Positions 58,500 to 64,000 of a stretch of DNA of 64,000 nt are shown one piece after another. The DNA lies in the NCBI RefSeq assembly GCF_027172205.1, contig NC_070607.1:2738001-2802000 (forward strand), read 5' to 3'. Numbering within the stretch: position 1 is the stretch's first letter; each line of letters opens with the position of its first letter. The notes under the pieces were generated by a model that saw only the letters and a list, made by a program, of their open reading frames with translations, made no database searches and was not told where the DNA came from. Both the position numbers and the translations under genes were made by a program. This stretch comes from Podarcis raffonei. Its lineage: Eukaryota; Chordata; Lepidosauria; Squamata; Lacertidae.

Positions 58500-59312
58500 A
58501 AAGAAAATAAAGCAAGTTAAGAGGGAGATGGGAGTACAGATATGGATTATAATGAAAAACGGGACTGTGTGAGGAAAATATTAATATTTGGAATAATTAT
58601 AAAAAGGGCTTGGAGCCTCTGCAGAGTTAATTTTTTTACTTGCCCCCTCATTGAGGGGAGAAGGGACTGGACTCTGAAGACTTGCCGGAGCTCTGGCAGG
58701 GCACCAGATCACTCTTCTATGAATAATTATAATTAATTGCTTCAACAGGACGTGGAGGGGAGAACCTGGAGGCCCACCAGGGCTTTGGCAGGACATTGGG
58801 TGACTCCCTGCTTGAAATCGAAAGTGGAATTTCCAGCTGCATCAGAAGAGTTGAGAACAAAGAGAGAGACCTCTCCAGAATAACTTCCGAGTCAACACAG
58901 CCGTAAGGCACAAAGGAGATTAGGAATAATTAATATAGACATAATATTTGATAAAGAATTAAAAGAAACAATTGATGGAAATTAAAACCTCACACAGGAA
59001 GAAGAAAGGAGTAGTTCACTTGCGAAATTACAAATTATTATATGTGTTAATGCAAACTGAAGTTAATTATTGTAGTTGTGGTATAAGGGTTTTTATCAAG
59101 AATCGATTGTATTTGCTTTGAGCAATAATCTGGAGGTAGAATTAAAGGGACTCTGACCCTGAAGTACAGCACGTGGGAAGCCGGATCAGATTTATAATTG
59201 GCTATGTAATTGATTTGTACTTGAATTGATATTGCTGTTTAGTATTAATATAATAAGATGAATATTGGATTTTTGTAATTGAAAATTAATAAAAAATATT
59301 TAACAAAAATAA
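58500..59312 (+). mobile_element. Possible non-autonomous L1-like element, 3' part
   Basis: It ends TTGAAAATTAATAAAAAATA plus an A-rich run, as L1-type elements here do. It contains a short coding-like stretch (LLEIESGISSCIRRVENKER) near 58810-58870 but no endonuclease or RT. The 5' end is not defined and no target duplication was found. It could be a relative of the ORF1-only element at 2.0-3.9 kb. Confidence 0.4.
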
Positions 59313-61332
59313 GAAAATACAACTTCCTAGTAAGCCCAAAGAGGCAGGCCCTGGTTAATAACAAATCCCATCATAGTTTTCCAATTCTGATTTTAAAAAG
59401 AAATAAATACTATTGAGCACTTTGCATTTTCAATTCACTTAAATCATTGTGGTATCCAGACTACAGGACTCAAATGCAGACTAGAGGACTCAACTGCTCT
59501 ACTCTTCAGCACCTTTACTTAGGAATAAACACCATAAAAATAAATATGAAATGGATAATATAATAAAATGAGCACCACTTGCCATTGTGGATTGGCAAAT
59601 CTGTTGGTTTCAGTTTCTTGTTTTTCAATCTTACATTCTGTTCTCAACAATTTCACATCAGTTTGCATTTAAAAAAAGATCCCCATAAAAATGTGTCAGC
59701 ATTTTAGTGTGAATTTGTCCTAATGTACATATCTTTGTATGAAACATTGTCCAATATGCACAGCACTCTCTCATCATATAATGGGAATATCTCATTCTCA
59801 TTGACAGATGCATTTCTTATGCACACTTAACCTGGTAATATACGTCTGAACATATTACATGACTGCAGAACTGCATTGCAAAATTAAGAGAATGTTGATT
59901 ACTTACGGATGACTGTGTTCTTGCACTGTTTAGAAAACTGTGGCTTAAAAGCAGGGTCGCCTTTAAATGTGAACTGAATCAAATTTCTTCCCCCTCCTTA
60001 CTAATGCATATGCCTGGCCAACAACCGCTGACGATAAAACATTTAAAAGGAAAAGGAAAAATAATACTCCAGCAACCAGCTGTCACCATAGTGGGCTCCA
60101 CCATGTCCATGTCAGCCCAGGTGTATATGTGGGGCTATTTGATCAGTAGCAGTCACCAGGAGGAGGGCAGGACTTTCCTACCAACTTGTCAAGTACACGA
60201 GTTCCCCTCTCTCTTTGGGTAGCTCACCAATAAGAATTAACAAGCATTTGGTAGATTTATAGTCTTTTTTTCACAGTATCATGTTGCGAGCAGACAGGCA
60301 ACTCTCTGCAAGGATAGCAGATGCTCACTCTAATCCCTCCTCACTTCTGCAGCAAGATATCCCTCCTACTCTGCGTCTCCTGTGTTCTCTGACACGCTTG
60401 GACCTCCGAATTCAGGGGGAGGGAGGGGTTCCCCCCACTCTCGATGGATGTATCGCCCAGCTGCTCCCTCCCTTCTGGTTGCCTAGCTCCTCTCTCAAAG
60501 CTGGGTAGCTCCTCTCTGAACTGTGCAGCTTCTGTCTCTGCTGGGAATGGGGGGGGGGTATTTCCCCTCCTCTTCTGTTAGGAGCTGATCTCCCTGTGAT
60601 TGCATTCTCCAATCTTCCAATCCAGATCAGACCCTGACACAACAGTAACTATCACTGCAACTTACCAGCAGGGAGAAACAATGAGGTCAGCGTGGTGCAT
60701 ATGCACTGGCAGAGCCCATCTATCACCCCTGCTAGTGCATTTTCACCACGCTAAACTCTTTGCTGTCTCCCCCCGCCCTGAGAAGTCACAGTGACACCAC
60801 TGAGTGGAGGTTAGGCAAGCCCCCATCATTTTCTGCTATCTGTATGGTCATTTTGGGGGGCCCTGGGTTTTGGGGCCCCACTTGAGCTGCACCACTGGCT
60901 CTAGTCACTTTAGCTTTTGCTTGGAAGAAGGTGCTTTAAGACATTTCTTGTCTCTTTTCAAAATCTGCTCCTGATCCATTGTTGGTTTGCCTTGGAAATT
61001 CAAGGGCCTGTCTTGATAACAAAGCACATCAATCCAGTGTTTATTTTCCTGGTACTTGAACAGTTAATGCTTATTCTTGCATCTTCATTCCTGTATGCTA
61101 GTGTATCTTGAATTCTTCTGGTGCTTGTAGTGAAAATCTAAATCCTTCAACACATATTTGACATGCTGCCTTTTGGGAATAATTATTTCACAAGCAAGAA
61201 AGCTAGAAACGCAGGTCTTTAAAGAAAATTAAAATTATTGGACATGATCTGTGCAGGCAAGTAAACGTCGATCTCCAACTTCAAATACAATTTTCTGTAC
61301 AAAAGCCACGGGATCTCATAGACCCAGGCAGG
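59313..61332. other. Intergenic and probable ITPA 3' UTR
   Basis: No exon recognised between 59.3 and 61.0 kb. On the minus strand AATAAA at about 61045-61040 would end the ITPA mRNA some 290 nt after its stop codon. Confidence 0.45.
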
Positions 61333-61456
61333 CTAACTGGGACAAGATGTGGCCTCTGTCAAGTTGTGCTCTTGAGAGAAATAGGTAGACAGTTCTTTCA
61401 GGGCTTTGTAACGATGAGAGATTGAGTTCTTCACTGACTTGGGTAATTCTGCATAG
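61333..61456 (-). CDS. ITPA: ITPA last coding exon
   Basis: Acceptor TCCTTAG at 61463-61457; stop TAG at 61335-61333. It encodes YAELPKSVKNSISHRYKALK, then ELSTYFSQEHNLTEATSCPS. The SHRxxAL signature of the HAM1/ITPA family is present, with the Ser-His-Arg that contact the nucleotide. The human counterpart is [31 protein letters not shown], so this protein has a tail about nine residues longer. The enzyme hydrolyses ITP, dITP and XTP to the monophosphate and pyrophosphate in the cytosol. Confidence 0.92.
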
Positions 61457-62079
61457 CTAAGGACAGAAAATGCAACATTATAAAGATAAACTGTAATAGT
61501 CCACCAATTCTGTAGCAGTTTTTTATTTTTACTTTAAATTTGCACACCTCCCAGCCTAAAACACACACTCCTGAATTAGGAAGAATTATATTAGGCATGC
61601 AGCACTTCCCTTACCCAAGGCAGTCAGATCACATGAGCACTAACCAGAATAGCCAATGGTTAAGAGATTATGGGAACTGCAGTTCATGCCATCTGGAGGA
61701 CACCATGTTGGCTCTCATTGGAGATCTTGGAATTTCACTGCTGTCAAACTACTGTAATTTCCACTAGACTCCCCGACAGTAACTATACAGTAAGCCTATA
61801 ACTTACACACATTTAACTTGGGCACATTCAGATTTATTTGTTTGGCTAAATAAATAAATAAATAAATGGTGGGCATCTGGGAAAAGAGACTTGGGCAATC
61901 CCATCCATCATTGCACCCAATGTGTTTTGACTATACATGATTTTCATTTTAGACACAATCCTCACTACATAAGTTAACAGGCTTACTGTGTCCACAAAGG
62001 TTTTAGGGCAGAATTACGATTTCCTTGGGAAATAAACTGCATCTTCTGTAGAACTACAATGTACAAACTAACCAGAGTA

Positions 62080-62305
62080 CAGTGGTACCTTGGGTTACAT
62101 ACGCTTCAGGTTACAGACTCTGCTAACCCAGAAATATTACCTCGGGTTAAGAACTTTGTTTCAGGATGAGAACAGAAATCGTGCTCCAGCGGTGCAGCAG
62201 CAGGAGGAGGCTCCATTAGTTAAAGTGGTGCTTCAGGTTAAGAAGAGTTTCAGGTTAAGAACAGACCTCCAAAATTAATTAAGTACTTAACCCAAGGTAC
62301 CACTG
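62080..62305. mobile_element. Tigger/Tc-like MITE 5 (226 bp)
   Basis: CAGTGGTACCTTGGGTTACA at the left and ACCCAAGGTACCACTG at the right, flanked by TA. It lies in the last ITPA intron. Confidence 0.88.
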
Positions 62306-62508
62306 TATTATTAAAATGTGTATACCTCCCTTCATCTGAAGATCGCAGGACAGTTTACAACAGAAAAGTTCAAAATGAGAATACAAAATACATAATAAAA
62401 GAAAAACAAACAAATAATTCCCTTCCCACATATACATTTTAAAAGCTATAGAGCTCTATGAACCCATTTTGGATATTTTACATAACAAAGAGACAAGTAG
62501 CAACTTAC

Positions 62509-62585
62509 GTCTTATCATAACCTTCTGGCTGGAAGCATGGATCCCATCCGAAGTCTCTAGGTCCCCTTGGGTCAACTATATGTCC
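62509..62585 (-). CDS. ITPA: ITPA penultimate exon
   Basis: 77-bp exon; acceptor CTTATAG at 62592-62586 and donor AAGAC|GTAAGT at 62508. It encodes [20 protein letters not shown] then EGYDKT, matching human [26 protein letters not shown]. The FGWDPCF motif recognises the purine base. Spliced in phase 2 to the last exon (AC|C TAT). Upstream exons are not visible before 64000 and probably lie beyond the window. Confidence 0.94.
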
Positions 62586-62789
62586 CTATAAGTAAGAGGG
62601 TTTTTAAAGAACTCGATTCCCATTCAGTGCCCAGCATAAAAATTAGTGATGTATAAGCCAGGCTCCAACTGTTGAGAATCCTGAAGGTGCTTCAGAAACA
62701 TGGAGGAAGAGGTGGAAGGCATCAAAGGAAAGGTACTTTTTCTTTCTTTTAGTAGCTAGTTTCCCCTGTTCATGGATTTATACAAACAT

Positions 62790-63080
62790 TTTACAACTGG
62801 CGGCTTTATTTTTGATCCCTTTCTGAATAACCCCCAACATGAAATTTGTCTTTTTCACAGGTTTCATACACTGGGTCAATGTTTTCATCTAGTTATCTAC
62901 TATGATCCCAAGATCCCTTTCCTACTCCATCGTTGCCAGCTCATATTCCATCAATGCAAAGCTTGCTCAGGACCATTTGGGTGAAGGAATTTGTTAAAGG
63001 TTCTTTGAAAGTCCAAGTAAATAATGTTTTATCAAATCATCCCATCCACATGCTTGTCAATACTCTCAAAAAATCCTAAA
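62790..63080 (-). mobile_element. CR1/L3-group LINE fragment
   Basis: On the minus strand YLDFQRTFNKFLH is readable near 63020-62985, matching RT domain A of CR1-group elements (YLDFSKAFDKVPH type). The flanking text is the conserved old LINE found across reptiles. Internally deleted. Confidence 0.65.
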
Positions 63081-64000
63081 GCAGAAGCCTACCACATTTA
63101 CTCAAGTCTAATGCACCATCGAATCTAATGCGCACTTCAATTTTCAGAACCTTGAAACCAAAAAAAGTATTTGCTGGCAAATGTTAACGTGCAAAAAGTG
63201 CACTCTTTATATCAATGAGTTTCAGCCAGCCAAGCAAGGGAGAGGCTCCACCCAGACCACACACCCCTCTCCTTCCCGACCGCCTGCTGCCTGCGCTGTC
63301 TTTGGCTTCTCCTCCTCCTCCTCCTCCTCCTCCCCCCGCCCCTCTCGGAGCTGCTGCAAGAAGAGGGAGCTGGTTTTTTAAAAAACACACCACAGAAGCA
63401 CACACACATTTTTCTCCGCTCCCTGTTGGTCCACCCTCTGCATCAACATTCCAAAACGGAACAGTGCCGGAGCTGTCTTGGGCCCTGATTTGTCAGGCTA
63501 GCACTGCCAGTTGCAAACCAGGAGGCGGCAGCGTTGTAATCCAGGTCACCACCGCTACCTCTTTGGGGGGGGGGGGCGAGAGGAAGCAGCTCGTTCTGAT
63601 CTAATTCCTAACCCATTAACTGCAATCTACAACACAATGCCGAGGGATGCCTTTCCACTGCCACCCTTGGATGAGGATGCAAGTTTAGAGAGAGGGAGAT
63701 AAAGGGAAGTAAGTGAAACCTTCTCTGCCTTATGGGGGAGGGGATAGAAGAGAATTTTCTATAGAAAGGGGGGGCACAGAGGGAAGAGATCCACAACAGC
63801 CTCTTACCCAGGGGATGGGACCCAAGGATGGGAAAGTAGCCAAGGAGTGGAAAAATTCGAAGTGTGTGAGAGTGAAAGGAGGAACAAAAAGAGTGTGAGA
63901 GGGAGAGAGGTGCCTTGGCATCCAGCCTCCCCGCTCACTTCTTCCCCCACACATGATGGGTAATTGTGAGGAGAAAGAAGAGGGGGAGGCAGGAGTGGGT
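63081..64000. other. Right edge: unassigned repeat and GC-rich DNA
   Basis: CTCAAGTCTAATGCACCATCG and AATCTAATGCGCACTTC near 63100-63140 look like the end of an interspersed DNA element I cannot name. A (CCT)n tract is at 63309-63333. The remainder is purine-rich without a gene. Confidence 0.4.

Noticed and set aside
1-64000. CRISPR arrays, bacterial operons, phage or plasmid features
   Set aside because: None seen; the only regular tandem repeats are microsatellites, and the DNA is clearly vertebrate nuclear.

Overview
The window is vertebrate nuclear DNA, most likely from a squamate reptile (a lizard). Its genes have introns and are sparse. The repeat mix is typical of squamates: recent L1, L2, CR1, SINEs of the Sauria type, a tRNA-Lys-headed SINE with a CR1-like tail, Tc1/Tigger-type and hAT MITEs, and solo LTRs. 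No bacterial, phage or CRISPR feature is present.

Host genes. MYOC (myocilin) is complete on the minus strand: exon 3 at 6974-7758, exon 2 at 12801-12929, exon 1 at 14942-15503 (or 15569), with a TATA box at about 15616-15622. Upstream and in the same orientation lies VAMP4, an R-SNARE. Six coding exons run from 45112 down to 26879 and a CpG-island promoter lies at about 47.7-48.26 kb. Only its last exon, expected to hold about 8 codons, was not found. The MYOC-VAMP4 order matches human 1q24.3. In the large VAMP4 intron between 30.7 and 39.3 kb, on the opposite strand, is an intact intronless NDUFS6 reading frame (33616-34017). At 55.19-55.63 kb there are two spliced-looking plus-strand exons of an unidentified gene ending at a poly(A) signal. 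At 61.33-62.59 kb are the last two exons of ITPA (minus strand); its other exons were not found and probably lie beyond the right edge.

Layout. 1-5.8 kb: L1 copy A, whose ORF2 is split by a complete 1.9-kb ORF1-only L1-like element with a 19-bp target duplication. 5.8-15.6 kb: MYOC, with a 5'-truncated L1 (copy B, 19-bp duplication) in intron 2. 15.6-26 kb: intergenic DNA or VAMP4 3' region with three L2 copies. 26-48 kb: VAMP4 with nested hAT MITEs, solo LTRs, Tigger-like MITEs, a Tc1 remnant and another L2. 48-64 kb: repeat-dense DNA with L1/CR1 fragments, a 473-bp hAT-like element, a long palindrome, the unidentified gene and ITPA.

The genes do not form a pathway. MYOC is a secreted matrix protein, VAMP4 acts at the trans-Golgi/endosome, NDUFS6 belongs to mitochondrial complex I and ITPA cleans nucleotide pools. 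The observations most worth a second look are the ORF1-only L1-like element, the intact NDUFS6 retrocopy, ITPA beside VAMP4, and the unidentified two-exon gene end.
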